Shown here in pieces: positions 8,582 to 16,994 of a DNA stretch of 64,000 bases. The number at the start of each line of letters is the position of its first letter. Position 1 is the stretch's first letter. Below the pieces are notes generated by a model that made no database searches, was not told the origin of the DNA, and saw only the letters and a list, made by a program, of their open reading frames with translations. The position numbers and the translations under genes were made by a program. Source of the stretch: Nocardia altamirensis NBRC 108246. GTDB lineage: Bacteria; Actinomycetota; Actinomycetes; Mycobacteriales; Mycobacteriaceae. The stretch lies in NCBI RefSeq assembly GCF_001612685.1, contig NZ_BDAY01000013.1:22097-86096 (forward strand), in the 5' to 3' direction.

Positions 8582-9960
8582 CAACTCGCCCTCGATTCCG
8601 TCGAATCCGGCCCGGCGGCAAGGGCACTGGCGCTCAGCGCCTGCTTGACCCTGGTCCGGTGGTCGAGCATGACCGAACGGGCGACACCGTCGAGCAGATC
8701 CCACAGCTCGTTCGGATCGAACACACCGAGCTCGCGAACATCGCGGCCGTGCAGGCGAACCCACAGTCGCCGCAGGTACGGCCGCCACGGGGTGGACAGC
8801 TCGGCGGCGATGGCGGCCAACGGGCCCGCCGGCGCGGCGTCGGTGTCGATCCGCACCGCTAATCGCCGGGCTTGCAGCACATAGGCCTCACGTTGCCAGC
8901 GGCTGTTGATGATTCGATGCGCGGCGGTCTCCTCGGCCGCGTCCCCGTGCCGTCGCGCCTGCCCGGCGTCGACTCGATGCCGCCGGGTCGCGGTGCCGAT
9001 CGGGGAAAGCCCTTGGGCAAGCGTGATGCCCGCTGTCGCCGTCACCCGCAGCGTCTCGTCCAGCAGTGCCAACGGCGCACAGCTCCGCGCGATCTCGGTG
9101 GTCACCAGCTCCGGAACGGGCGGCAGTTCGGCACGTTCGGTCGACGCCTGCAATGCCGTGAACACTCGCTCGTACACGGTGCGATCGAACGGAAGTCCCA
9201 GCGTTGCTGTCGAGGCCGACGCCCCGACCGCAGGCCGTGGCGGTGCCCGGTGCGCGGTGAGCCCGAGTTCGCCAGCGGAATACCCAGAGTCGCTGCGCCA
9301 CAGTCGTATTCCGGCGTGGGTGCCCGCATGGGCGGACACCAGGCGATCCAGTGCCGCCTGTCCGTTGTCCCTGCGCTGTGCCAGTCGCGCGGTGGCGCAG
9401 GTGTCGAGGAGCGCGCGCAAGGCGGCCGTGTGGTCGGCGCCTGCCGGACCTTGCAGCGGTCGCCGCCCCCAGGCGACCTCGATCAGCCCGGCAAGTTCCG
9501 AAGTCCGTTCGGCGACATACTCCTTCAGCGCCTGGGTGGTCCGGCCCGCGGTGTACTCATGAATGTCACGCAGTGCCGCCTCGGCTACCGCCTTGTCCCG
9601 CAAGGGATCAGGTAACCCCGCCGTCGTCGCGAGTTCGAAACAGCGCTGGAAGTACAGATCCTGCGGATTGCCCTCGGTGATCCGCAACGTCCGTCGCACC
9701 TGCTTGAGCAGGGTGAACCAGGCCGCGGTCGCGCGCAGCACGTCGGCCGCCGCGTGCACCCGTGCCGCGAGCAGCACCGCACCGTCGGCCGTGAGGATCG
9801 GCCCCGCGCAGGCCGGATGCTGCACCGGCCGGATCACCAGCGGATCGAGCACGAGCTTCACCGTGCGGCGCAGCGGACCGCCGTGCGGGCCGCTGAGCGG
9901 TTCGACACCGTCGAGCTTGCGCCACACCTCGTCGAGCACCATGGCGCGCGGTCGTCGCAT
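8581..9960 (-). CDS. Unrecognised first gene of the CHAT operon (459 residues)
   Basis: I do not recognise this protein. It is soluble, mostly alpha-helical by composition and rich in Ala and Arg, with Trp-containing blocks near the C-terminus (TPWRPYLRRLWVRLHGRDV). There is no signal peptide or membrane segment. ATG at 9960 or 9942 (MVLDEVWRK) could start it. It is the promoter-proximal gene of a minus-strand operon followed by the 378-residue protein, micro-gene, TPR protein and CHAT protease. The 153-bp gap to the divergent lipoprotein gene must hold the promoter. It is a candidate sensor for the protease module, by position only. Confidence 0.6.
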   Translation of the reverse strand: MRRPRAMVLDEVWRKLDGVEPLSGPHGGPLRRTVKLVLDPLVIRPVQHPACAGPILTADGAVLLAARVHAAADVLRATAAWFTLLKQVRRTLRITEGNPQDLYFQRCFELATTAGLPDPLRDKAVAEAALRDIHEYTAGRTTQALKEYVAERTSELAGLIEVAWGRRPLQGPAGADHTAALRALLDTCATARLAQRRDNGQAALDRLVSAHAGTHAGIRLWRSDSGYSAGELGLTAHRAPPRPAVGASASTATLGLPFDRTVYERVFTALQASTERAELPPVPELVTTEIARSCAPLALLDETLRVTATAGITLAQGLSPIGTATRRHRVDAGQARRHGDAAEETAAHRIINSRWQREAYVLQARRLAVRIDTDAAPAGPLAAIAAELSTPWRPYLRRLWVRLHGRDVRELGVFDPNELWDLLDGVARSVMLDHRTRVKQALSASALAAGPDSTESRAS

Positions 9961-10079
9961 TCGACCAGGCTAACGGACTTTTCCCGAATCCGACCCGGCG
10001 AAAACCTGGGATCGGTAGGCCGCAGACCGTTCCTACCTTTCTCGTATCGGCCCACCCACTCCCGGGGGGAACGAACCGA

Positions 10080-10097
10080 GAAGGGCACCGGCCCTTC
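10080..10097 (+). promoter_or_regulatory. Small hairpin in the 5' leader of the LpqH gene
   Basis: GAAGGGC (10080-10086) and GCCCTTC (10091-10097) are perfect arms around a 4-nt loop. They end 3 nt before the GAAAGGA ribosome-binding site. The hairpin could influence translation or mRNA stability of the abundant surface lipoprotein downstream. Confidence 0.4.
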
Positions 10098-10113
10098 GCC
10101 GAAAGGAAGCATC

Positions 10114-10647
10114 ATGAACACCAAGTCCGTCACCGCCGCCCTCGCCGCTGCCGCCGCCGCGACCGCGCTCTTCGTCACCGGCTGCAGCGACAACGCGAGC
10201 AGCACGCCGGCCAAGTCCTCGGCGGCGCCTGCCACGCAGGCGAAAACGACACCGTCGGGCGACTCGTCCGCCTCGGTCGACGGCAAGCAGCTCGCCGCGA
10301 AGTTCACCACCACCTGCGCGAAGCAGGCGGGGACGCTGGCACTCGCACTGACCGACACCGCCAACGGCACCTACGGCAACCTGTCCGTGAGCGCCACCAT
10401 CACCGGCACCGACACCGTCCAGGCGGTGGGCATCGCGGGCAGCAAGGGCGGCGACTCGGGTCAGCCCTACGCGCTCGGCTTCGGCAACGGAATGCCGGGC
10501 GGCTCGGCGAAGCTCACCAAGGACGGCAACACCTACAAGATCAGCGGCGAAGGCGTCGGCGCCCCCGACCTGACCAACCCGCTGGCAGGCCCGAAGACGT
10601 CGAAGTTCGACGTCACCTTCGCCTGCTCCTCCGTCGTCGGCGGCTGA
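10114..10647 (+). CDS. LpqH-family 19 kDa lipoprotein antigen
   Basis: A 177-residue secreted lipoprotein. The signal peptide MNTKSVTAALAAAAAATALF ends in the lipobox VTGC, with the lipidated Cys at about residue 25. A Ser/Thr/Ala linker follows, then a beta-rich domain with two cysteines (TTTCAKQ and FACSS) that probably pair. This is the layout of the mycobacterial 19 kDa antigen family (PF05481). The protein is expected on the outer face of the plasma membrane or in the cell wall. ATG at 10114 follows a GAAAGGA site. A strong hairpin lies just downstream. Confidence 0.85.
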   Translation: MNTKSVTAALAAAAAATALFVTGCSDNASSTPAKSSAAPATQAKTTPSGDSSASVDGKQLAAKFTTTCAKQAGTLALALTDTANGTYGNLSVSATITGTDTVQAVGIAGSKGGDSGQPYALGFGNGMPGGSAKLTKDGNTYKISGEGVGAPDLTNPLAGPKTSKFDVTFACSSVVGG

Positions 10648-10674
10648 GCTCACCCCTAGCACCCGAATTGTCCA

Positions 10675-10706
10675 CGGCCCGCTCGAGTTCGAGCTCGAGC
10701 GGGCCG
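10675..10706 (+). terminator. Terminator hairpin after the LpqH gene
   Basis: Perfect 13-bp arms (10675-10687 and 10694-10706, CGGCCCGCTCGAG and its complement) flank a 6-nt loop. There is no clear T-run, as is common for actinobacterial terminators. Confidence 0.7.
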
Positions 10707-10744
10707 ACAACACCGGCGCGCACGCCGAATAACCAAGGACCATC

Positions 10745-11545
10745 ATGAAATCCCTCCGCTGGATCGCCGTCGCCATCGCCGCGCTCGCCATCGGTTACTA
10801 CCTCCTGCACGGCCTGACCTACGTCCGCACCTCCGAGTACGAGCCCGCCGGAATGGGTTGGCTCGGTTGGCAGATGGCGTTGCCGATCATCGCCCTCACC
10901 CTTGTCCCGATGGTGTTCGCGTTCACCGGCGAAGGCATCATCGCCGCGTTCACCGGTCGCAACAGCGCCGCCTTCCGTAACGGCCTGATCGGGCTCGGCA
11001 CCATCACCTCGTTCCGGCAGACCGGCTTGACGGTCAACGAACAACCGCAGGTGCGCATCGAGTTCCGCGTCGAGGGTGTGGACGGCAAGACCTTCGACGC
11101 CGCCGCGAAAATGATTGTGCCGCTGACGGAATTGGCGCTGCTGCAACCCGGCGTCGTGCTCCCGGTGCGTTATCTGCCCGACCGGACCGACAAGGTCGAG
11201 GTCGACCTGTCCGGCGACCCGGCGACGGCGCAGCAGGCGCTGAACGAGTCGCTGATCCGCAAGGGCATCACGACCAGGCACAAGCTCGACATCGCCGAGC
11301 GCGGCATCGCCACCCAGGCGGTGGTGCAGGCGCTGTCGGTCACCGGCACGATCCGGGACGGGCACTCCGAGGTCGCGCTCGGACTGGTCGTCACGCGCCC
11401 GGACGGTTCGACCTATCGCACCCAGGTCACGAAGTTCCTGGCGCCGAGCACCATCGGCCAGGTGCAGGTCGGCCGGATCCTGCGGGTGCACTATCTGCCG
11501 GGCAACGAAGACGAAGTGGTCATCGCTTTGCCGGTGAATGCCTGA
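10745..11545 (+). CDS. Membrane-anchored protein of unknown function (266 residues)
   Basis: Two N-terminal membrane segments (about residues 5-25 and 42-66) are followed by a soluble part containing two similar beta-domains, each ending in a VRYLPD/VHYLPGNEDEV motif. This resembles DUF3592-like envelope proteins, but I cannot name the family with certainty. The start ATG at 10745 follows an AAGGA site. The gene is isolated between two hairpin terminators. The duplicated domain (residues 75-160 and 170-260) is the main recognisable feature; function is unknown. Confidence 0.65.
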   Translation: MKSLRWIAVAIAALAIGYYLLHGLTYVRTSEYEPAGMGWLGWQMALPIIALTLVPMVFAFTGEGIIAAFTGRNSAAFRNGLIGLGTITSFRQTGLTVNEQPQVRIEFRVEGVDGKTFDAAAKMIVPLTELALLQPGVVLPVRYLPDRTDKVEVDLSGDPATAQQALNESLIRKGITTRHKLDIAERGIATQAVVQALSVTGTIRDGHSEVALGLVVTRPDGSTYRTQVTKFLAPSTIGQVQVGRILRVHYLPGNEDEVVIALPVNA

Positions 11546-11604
11546 CAGGCAAGGCCGACCTCGGCCCGCATCGGGCGGAGGCCAGGCCGGAAGTCCACAC
11601 CCCG

Positions 11605-11650
11605 AATGCCGCGTTGATTCGAGTCTCTCGAACAGCGCGGCATTTGTTTT
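11605..11650 (+). terminator. Intrinsic terminator with nested stem and T-rich tail
   Basis: Outer arms AATGCCGCG (11605-11613) and CGCGGCATT (11636-11644) enclose inner arms TTCGAG (11618-11623) and CTCGAA (11627-11632). TGTTTT follows. It closes the transcript of the 266-residue membrane protein. Confidence 0.75.
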
Positions 11651-11678
11651 GCTTGGAAATTGCTCGAATTGGTAAGCG

Positions 11679-11693
11679 TGCCCTAATTGGGCA
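11679..11693 (+). promoter_or_regulatory. Possible operator dyad upstream of phoX-like gene
   Basis: TGCCC (11679-11683) and GGGCA (11689-11693) flank TAATT, 54 bp before the start codon. A single GTTCACC heptamer, like one unit of an actinobacterial PHO box, lies at 11697-11703. Neither is conclusive. Confidence 0.25.
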
Positions 11694-11746
11694 ACTGTTC
11701 ACCTGATTGTCGTTTCCGGATTGTCCGAATCGTTTACCGTCCGGCT

Positions 11747-13813
11747 GTGAGCTTGCAGCCCCTCGCCCTCTTTGTGAAGCACGACGGTCAGTCGGCACGT
11801 GCCTCCTTGACCTGCGAATACAAATGCGCCAACGCGTGCTTCCACGAAGTCCCCAACACCTCGGCCGGTCAGTACTTCGGCGATATCGTCAGTTCCCTGA
11901 ATCGGCGCGGACTGATCAAGGGTGGCGCGGCGGCCGTGCTTGCTGTCGGTGCGGGCAGTGTGCTCGCGGCGTGCGGCGACGATGTCGCGCAGACCGGGTC
12001 GTCGAGCCCGTCGCCGAGCGGCCCGCCCGGTACCGGCACCGGTTTCACGGCGGTCGCGCCGAACAAGGACGACGCCATCGTGATCCCGGACGGCTACGAG
12101 CAGTCCGTCGTGATCCGCTGGGGTGACCCGCTTTTCGCGGACGCACCCGCCTTCGATTTCGAGAAGCAGACCGCCGCCGCCCAGGCCAAGCAGTTCGGCT
12201 ACAACAACGATTTTGCCGCGTTGCTGCCGATCGAGGGTCAGGCGAATGCCTTCCTGCTCGTGGTCAACCACGAATACACCACGGGCCCACAGATGTTCCG
12301 CGGCTACGACAAGGCCAACCCGACCGACGAGCAGCTCGAGATCACCAAGGCCGCGCACGGCATGGCGGTCGTCGAGGTGCGCGGCGAGTCCGGCACCGGC
12401 AAGCTGGTGCCCGCCTTCGGCAAGTACAACCGCAGGATCACCGCGACCACCGAGTTCAAGCTCACCGGCCCTGCCGCGGGCAGCGACTTCGTCAAGACCT
12501 CGGCCGATCCGAGCGGCACCAAGGTGCTCGGCACCTTCGCCAATTGCGCGGGCGGCGTGACCCCTTGGGGCACTGTGCTTTCCGGCGAAGAGAACTTCAA
12601 CGGCTACTTCGCCAACGGTGACAAGGTGACCGAGGCCGCCGCGGCCGCGCGGATCAAGCGCTACGGCTTCACCGCCGGCAAGACCCCCAACCAGTGGGAG
12701 CGGACCGACAAGCGCTTCGACCTGGCGCAGGAACCCAACGAGGCCAACCGATTCGGCTACGTCGTCGAGGTCGACCCGTGGGACCCGACCTCGACCCCGA
12801 TCAAGCACACCGCGATGGGCAGGCTCAAGCACGAAGGGGCCACCATCTACGTCACCAAGAACGGTGACGTCGTCTCCTACACCGGCGACGACGAAAAGTT
12901 CGACTACATGTACAAATTCGTGTCCTCGCGCAAGGTGCAGTCGGGCGGTGGCGCGTCGAGCATGCGGCACAACCTCACCATCCTGGACGCGGGCACGCTG
13001 TATGTCGCGAAGCTGACCGGCGACCATGCCGACAAGATCGACGGCACCGGCGCAACGCCGTCGGACAAGGGCTTCACCGGTAAGGGCCAATGGATTCCGC
13101 TGTTGGAGACCGGCGCCGACGGCAAGGGCAAGTCGCTGGTCGACGGCATGAGCGCGGAAGAGGTCGCGGTGTTCACCCGGCTGGCCGCGGACAAGGTCGG
13201 CGCAACCAAGATGGACCGCCCCGAGGATTTCGAGGCCAACCCGTACACCGGCAAGGTCTACGTGGCGCTGACCAACAACGACAACCGTGGCGCCGAGGGC
13301 AAGCAGGCCGCCGACGAGGCGAACCCGCGCAAGCTGAACAAGAACGGCCAGATCCTCGAGATCGACGACCAGCACACCGGCACCACGTTCACCTGGTCGC
13401 TGCTGCTGGTCTGCGGCGACCCGAAGGCGGCGGACACCTACTTCGCCGGCTACGACAAGACCAAGGTCAGCCCGATCTCCTGCCCGGACAACCTGGCGTT
13501 CGACCCCTACGGCAACCTGTGGATCTCCACCGACGGCAACGCGCTCAAGTCGAACGACGGCCTGTTCTCCGTGGTGCTCGACGGCGCGAATCGCGGTGAG
13601 ACCAAACAGTTCCTGACGGTGCCGCGCGGCGCGGAGACCTGTGGCCCCGTGGTCACCGAATCGCGGGTCATGGTGTGCGTGCAGCATCCGGGCGAGGCCG
13701 ATGACGCCACCCCGGACAACCCCCTGTCACACTGGCCGGACGGTGGCACCGCTCAGCCGCGGCCGTCGGTCGCGGTCGTGTGGAAGAAGAACGGCGGCCG
13801 GATCGGCGTTTAG
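11747..13813 (+). CDS. PhoX family alkaline phosphatase (Tat-exported)
   Basis: A 688-residue member of the PhoX/DUF839 family: calcium- and iron-dependent phosphomonoesterases that release phosphate outside the membrane. The family hallmark N-terminus is present (LTCEYKCANACFHEVPNTS, then GQYFGDI), followed by a twin-arginine-type signal LNRRGLIKGGAAAVLAVGAGSVLAAC with a lipobox-like cysteine. The long catalytic beta-propeller has HEYTTGPQMF, GGVTPWGTVLSGEENFNGY and SCPDNLAFDPYGNLWISTDG. The GTG at 11747 was chosen because PhoX proteins typically begin with SLQPLxLF. As is common for this family, the Tat signal is internal, about 60 residues in. Confidence 0.85.
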   Translation: MSLQPLALFVKHDGQSARASLTCEYKCANACFHEVPNTSAGQYFGDIVSSLNRRGLIKGGAAAVLAVGAGSVLAACGDDVAQTGSSSPSPSGPPGTGTGFTAVAPNKDDAIVIPDGYEQSVVIRWGDPLFADAPAFDFEKQTAAAQAKQFGYNNDFAALLPIEGQANAFLLVVNHEYTTGPQMFRGYDKANPTDEQLEITKAAHGMAVVEVRGESGTGKLVPAFGKYNRRITATTEFKLTGPAAGSDFVKTSADPSGTKVLGTFANCAGGVTPWGTVLSGEENFNGYFANGDKVTEAAAAARIKRYGFTAGKTPNQWERTDKRFDLAQEPNEANRFGYVVEVDPWDPTSTPIKHTAMGRLKHEGATIYVTKNGDVVSYTGDDEKFDYMYKFVSSRKVQSGGGASSMRHNLTILDAGTLYVAKLTGDHADKIDGTGATPSDKGFTGKGQWIPLLETGADGKGKSLVDGMSAEEVAVFTRLAADKVGATKMDRPEDFEANPYTGKVYVALTNNDNRGAEGKQAADEANPRKLNKNGQILEIDDQHTGTTFTWSLLLVCGDPKAADTYFAGYDKTKVSPISCPDNLAFDPYGNLWISTDGNALKSNDGLFSVVLDGANRGETKQFLTVPRGAETCGPVVTESRVMVCVQHPGEADDATPDNPLSHWPDGGTAQPRPSVAVVWKKNGGRIGV

Positions 13814-13831
13814 CCGGCCAGCGCCACCACG

Positions 13832-13874
13832 CCACGAAACCGCCACTGTACCTGCAGGAGTGGCGGTTTCGTGG
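13832..13874. terminator. Bidirectional terminator between convergent phoX-like and GH25 genes
   Basis: 16-bp perfect arms (13832-13847 and 13859-13874, CCACGAAACCGCCACT and its complement) flank an 11-nt loop. The gene ends lie on both sides. Confidence 0.8.
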
Positions 13875-13877
13875 TTT

Positions 13878-14612
13878 CTACATGTTGGCGAAGCGCGCGA
13901 AATCGCCCTGGGCGCCGCTGTAGACGTTGAGGTCGGTCGGCCCGGGGATGCCGTCGATGCCGCCGCGGTCGGTGGTCTGCCAGAACGTCCAGGTCGGCCA
14001 GCCGCCGGGCACCTCGGGGTGCTCGTTGCCGCGGTAGTCGGCGATCCACAGTGGGTACCTGGTGAATTCGTTCGTGTCGGCCATCGCGGTCCGCCAGAAG
14101 TACGGATAGGTGTAGATGATCGGGACCCTGCCGGTCAGTGTTTGCACCGTATTCAAGTACCGGCGCGTCCAATCGATCAGCGCGGCAGGCGGTAGGCCAC
14201 CCGTCGTCTCCAGATCGAGCACCGGAGGCAGGTCGAGTGCGCCGTTCTGGCCGAGCACCACCGTCGCGTACAGCATGGCCTGCGGTTCGGGTGGCAGGTT
14301 CGGCCTGGCGTAGTGATAGGTCCCGCGTGCCACCCCTGCGGCCCGCATGATCAGGCTGTCCGGCACGAAGTACGGGTTGAGATAGCTCACGCCCTCGGTG
14401 GCCTTCACCATCGCGAAGTCGTGGCCTGCGCGCTTGACCGCGAACCAGTCGATCAGTCTGCCGCCGCCGTGCTGCCAGGACGAGACATCCGGGCCGGTCG
14501 GCGCGGCCGTCGCGGTGCCGGACAGTGTTGCCACCAGGATGCCCGATAGCGCGATCAACGACAGCGCAGTGCCGCGGCGACGAAAGGTCGAGCTCCAGCG
14601 AAGGTTGCCCAT
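13878..14612 (-). CDS. Secreted glycoside hydrolase family 25 lysozyme-like muramidase
   Basis: Secreted 244-residue protein. The signal peptide (MGNLRWSSTFRRRGTALSLI, cleavage near TATAAP) is followed by a GH25 domain: DVSSWQ at its start, FAMVKATEG, PPVLDLET with the catalytic acidic residues, then IIYTYPYFW and WIADYRG. GH25 enzymes cleave the MurNAc-GlcNAc bond of peptidoglycan, so a role in wall remodelling or attack on competitors is likely. The ATG at 14612 gives a proper signal peptide; the longer reading to 14786 does not look coding. Confidence 0.88.
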   Translation of the reverse strand: MGNLRWSSTFRRRGTALSLIALSGILVATLSGTATAAPTGPDVSSWQHGGGRLIDWFAVKRAGHDFAMVKATEGVSYLNPYFVPDSLIMRAAGVARGTYHYARPNLPPEPQAMLYATVVLGQNGALDLPPVLDLETTGGLPPAALIDWTRRYLNTVQTLTGRVPIIYTYPYFWRTAMADTNEFTRYPLWIADYRGNEHPEVPGGWPTWTFWQTTDRGGIDGIPGPTDLNVYSGAQGDFARFANM

Positions 14613-14682
14613 GGCGTTCGACGATAGCCATTTGATGTTGCTGTGGCCAGTGTTGCGCGAGTGCCGATTGCGCACTATTCGC

Positions 14683-16020
14683 TCAGCCGAGCCAATCCAG
14701 CACCGACGCGGCCGTCCACGACTGCTGCATGCTGCCGAGCGGTTCACCGGTGAACGGCTCGTAGTACTCGGCGAAGCTGCCGTCACTGGCCTGGCGCAGA
14801 CCCTCGGCCCGAAGCATGAACGAGCGCTCCGCCCAGCCGCGCCTGGCGAACACCCAGGAGAACAGCCAGCTCATCACCGGCCACACCGGCCCACGCCAAT
14901 ACTCGCGGGAGCGGAAGTCCCGCGACACCGGCGACGTCGACGGCGGCAACGCATAACGCAGATCCGGATGCCCGCAGAAGCGCGGGCCCTCGAACGTGCG
15001 CAGCAGGCTGCGCTCGGTATCGCGCGGCAACCCACCGCACAGCAGCGGCGCGAACATCGACAGCGTCTCGGTACCGATCCAGCGCTGCAGCCGCACATCG
15101 AAGTCCCGTGCCGCGCCGGTGCGGGCGTCCGTCGTCGCGATGACACCCGCACGGAAGCGGTCGGCCCACGTGTACAGGTCGCGCACGTCGGCGTGCGGCT
15201 GCTTGTACTCCTCGCCGATATGCGCGAGCACCTCGCAGGCGAGCGCGAAGATCCCGGTGACGAACACGTCCTCCACAGCGAAGCTCATCGTCGAGGCGAG
15301 CAGATAGTCGTCGTAGCCCGCGCGGCGCATCTGCTCGACCAGCCACAGATACCGGTCGTACTCGCGGTCGCTCGGCCGCTGGGTGCGATCGGCGACCACG
15401 AGCACGTCCTCGCGGTGGTACGGCGGCAGGTCGCCGGGAATCACGTTGTCGTAGGCGCGATCCCACCGCGGCGAGTTGTCCATGCCCGATTCCCAGCCGT
15501 GATACAGCGTGATCCGGCCGGTCTCCTTCGGGTCCCGTGCGTGCGCCAGCCAGCGGTGCCAGCGCACCAGGTCCGGCCAGCGGCGGTTCAGGAATTCCTC
15601 GGCGACCGCGCGGGTGCTGCGGCCGTGCCGCCGGGAGTGGTCGAGGATGCGCTGCACCGCGATGGCGTGCACCGGCGGCTGGGTGATCCCCGAGGTGTCC
15701 GGGCCGTCCGGCGCGTTGACCGCCAGCTTGCGGCATTCCCAGCGCGCCGGGCCGGGAAAGTAGCCGTCGACGCCGTTGGCGAAGACGATGTGCGGGATCA
15801 TCCCGTTCTTCCACTGCGCCGACAACAACGTATCGAGCTCGATCACGGCCCGCTCCACGCTCAGCGGGGCGAGTCCGACCGCGACGAACGCGGCGTCCCA
15901 GCTCCACATGTGCGGATACAGCCGCGGCGCCGCGCTGGTCATGGTGCCCAGATCGTTGCCACGCAGCAGGTAGGCGGCACGGGCCGCGAGCTGTGTCGGT
16001 GTGAAACCCGGGTGCGCCAT
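14683..16020 (-). CDS. ggh: Glucosylglycerate hydrolase (GH63)
   Basis: Cytosolic 445-residue enzyme that hydrolyses glucosylglycerate to glucose and glycerate. The sequence follows the mycobacterial enzyme closely from FTPTQLAARAAYLLRGND through HMWSWDAAF, GWESGMDNSPRWD and AEYYEPFTGEPLGSMQQSW to the LDWLG end. Asp181 (GMDNSP) and Glu418 (FAEYYEP) sit where I recall the mycobacterial catalytic pair, D182 and E419. The ATG at 16020 matches the known length; the upstream extension to 16155 is unlikely. It is divergent from an SDR gene with 161 bp between. The enzyme lets the cell recover glucosylglycerate after nitrogen limitation. Confidence 0.88.
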   Translation of the reverse strand: MAHPGFTPTQLAARAAYLLRGNDLGTMTSAAPRLYPHMWSWDAAFVAVGLAPLSVERAVIELDTLLSAQWKNGMIPHIVFANGVDGYFPGPARWECRKLAVNAPDGPDTSGITQPPVHAIAVQRILDHSRRHGRSTRAVAEEFLNRRWPDLVRWHRWLAHARDPKETGRITLYHGWESGMDNSPRWDRAYDNVIPGDLPPYHREDVLVVADRTQRPSDREYDRYLWLVEQMRRAGYDDYLLASTMSFAVEDVFVTGIFALACEVLAHIGEEYKQPHADVRDLYTWADRFRAGVIATTDARTGAARDFDVRLQRWIGTETLSMFAPLLCGGLPRDTERSLLRTFEGPRFCGHPDLRYALPPSTSPVSRDFRSREYWRGPVWPVMSWLFSWVFARRGWAERSFMLRAEGLRQASDGSFAEYYEPFTGEPLGSMQQSWTAASVLDWLG

Positions 16021-16181
16021 CCCCCTATTCTGCGACGCCACCCGCAGGTACGCCCGCTCGGCGGTGGCCTGCCCGGCCTCGGTATGCACGCTCGAATGCC
16101 CCGTCCGTAATTCAACGCTCGAGATTTTTCCGTAGATGTCTGCAGCATCGTTCATTTTTCGCGGGCCATTACGGTGGTCGC

Positions 16182-16883
16182 ATGACCAATGCCGTGACCA
16201 GCCATCCGCAGCCGACCGCGCTGATCACCGGGGCCAGCCGCGGGCTCGGTGCCGCCATCGCCCGTGAGCTCGCGCCGACCCACGATCTGCTGCTCGGTGC
16301 CAGGTCCGTCGATGCGCTGCGCGACATCATGAAGGAACTGCCCGACGCGACCGGCTGGCCGGTCGACCTCACCGACTATCCGGCGGTGGCGGACGCGACC
16401 GCGCCGATCCAGCGACTGGACGTGCTTGTGCACAGTGCCGGCGTCGCGGACCTGAACAGCATCGCCGAATCGACCGTCGACCAGTGGCGGAACACCTTGG
16501 AAGCCAACCTGATTGCGGTTGCCGAGCTGACCAGGCAGCTGCTTCCCGCGCTGCGCGCCGCCAACGGCCATGTGGTGCTGATCAATTCGGGGGCCGGGTT
16601 GCGCGCGAACGCGGGCTGGGCCTCCTACGCGGCGAGCAAGTTCGGGCTGCGTGCCTTCGGCGACGCGCTGCGGCTGGAGGAGCCGGCGCTGCGGGTGACC
16701 TCGATCCATCCCGGTCGCATCGACACCGACATGCAGCGCGAGATCATCGCCCACGAGGGGCGGGAATATCGGCCCGAGCAGTTCCTGCGGGCCGAGACCG
16801 TCGCCGGCGCGGTGCGCAATGCGGTCGAGACGCCGCGCGACGCGCATCCCACCGAAATCGTGCTGCGGCCCAACCCGAGTTAG
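16182..16883 (+). CDS. Short-chain dehydrogenase/reductase
   Basis: Classical SDR of 233 residues. It has the Rossmann motif TGASRGLG near residue 16, the structural HSAGVAD (the NAG region), a serine in LINSGAG, and the active-site YAASK. The dinucleotide-binding end GARSVDAL suggests NADP preference because an arginine follows the second strand. The substrate is unknown. It is transcribed away from glucosylglycerate hydrolase; no functional link can be shown. Confidence 0.88.
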   Translation: MTNAVTSHPQPTALITGASRGLGAAIARELAPTHDLLLGARSVDALRDIMKELPDATGWPVDLTDYPAVADATAPIQRLDVLVHSAGVADLNSIAESTVDQWRNTLEANLIAVAELTRQLLPALRAANGHVVLINSGAGLRANAGWASYAASKFGLRAFGDALRLEEPALRVTSIHPGRIDTDMQREIIAHEGREYRPEQFLRAETVAGAVRNAVETPRDAHPTEIVLRPNPS

Positions 16884-16994
16884 TCCGTGCTGTTCAGCTC
16901 GCGGACAGATTCGATCGGTATCGTGCCGCTGTTTTGCATGGTCGTCGCACTGATCGACGGTGCGGCGACCTTCTAGAGTGGGGATTCGAAAACT

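Noticed and set aside
11697..11703. GTTCACC heptamer as a PHO box before the phosphatase gene
   Set aside because: Only one unit fits. Actinobacterial PHO boxes need at least two 11-bp direct units.
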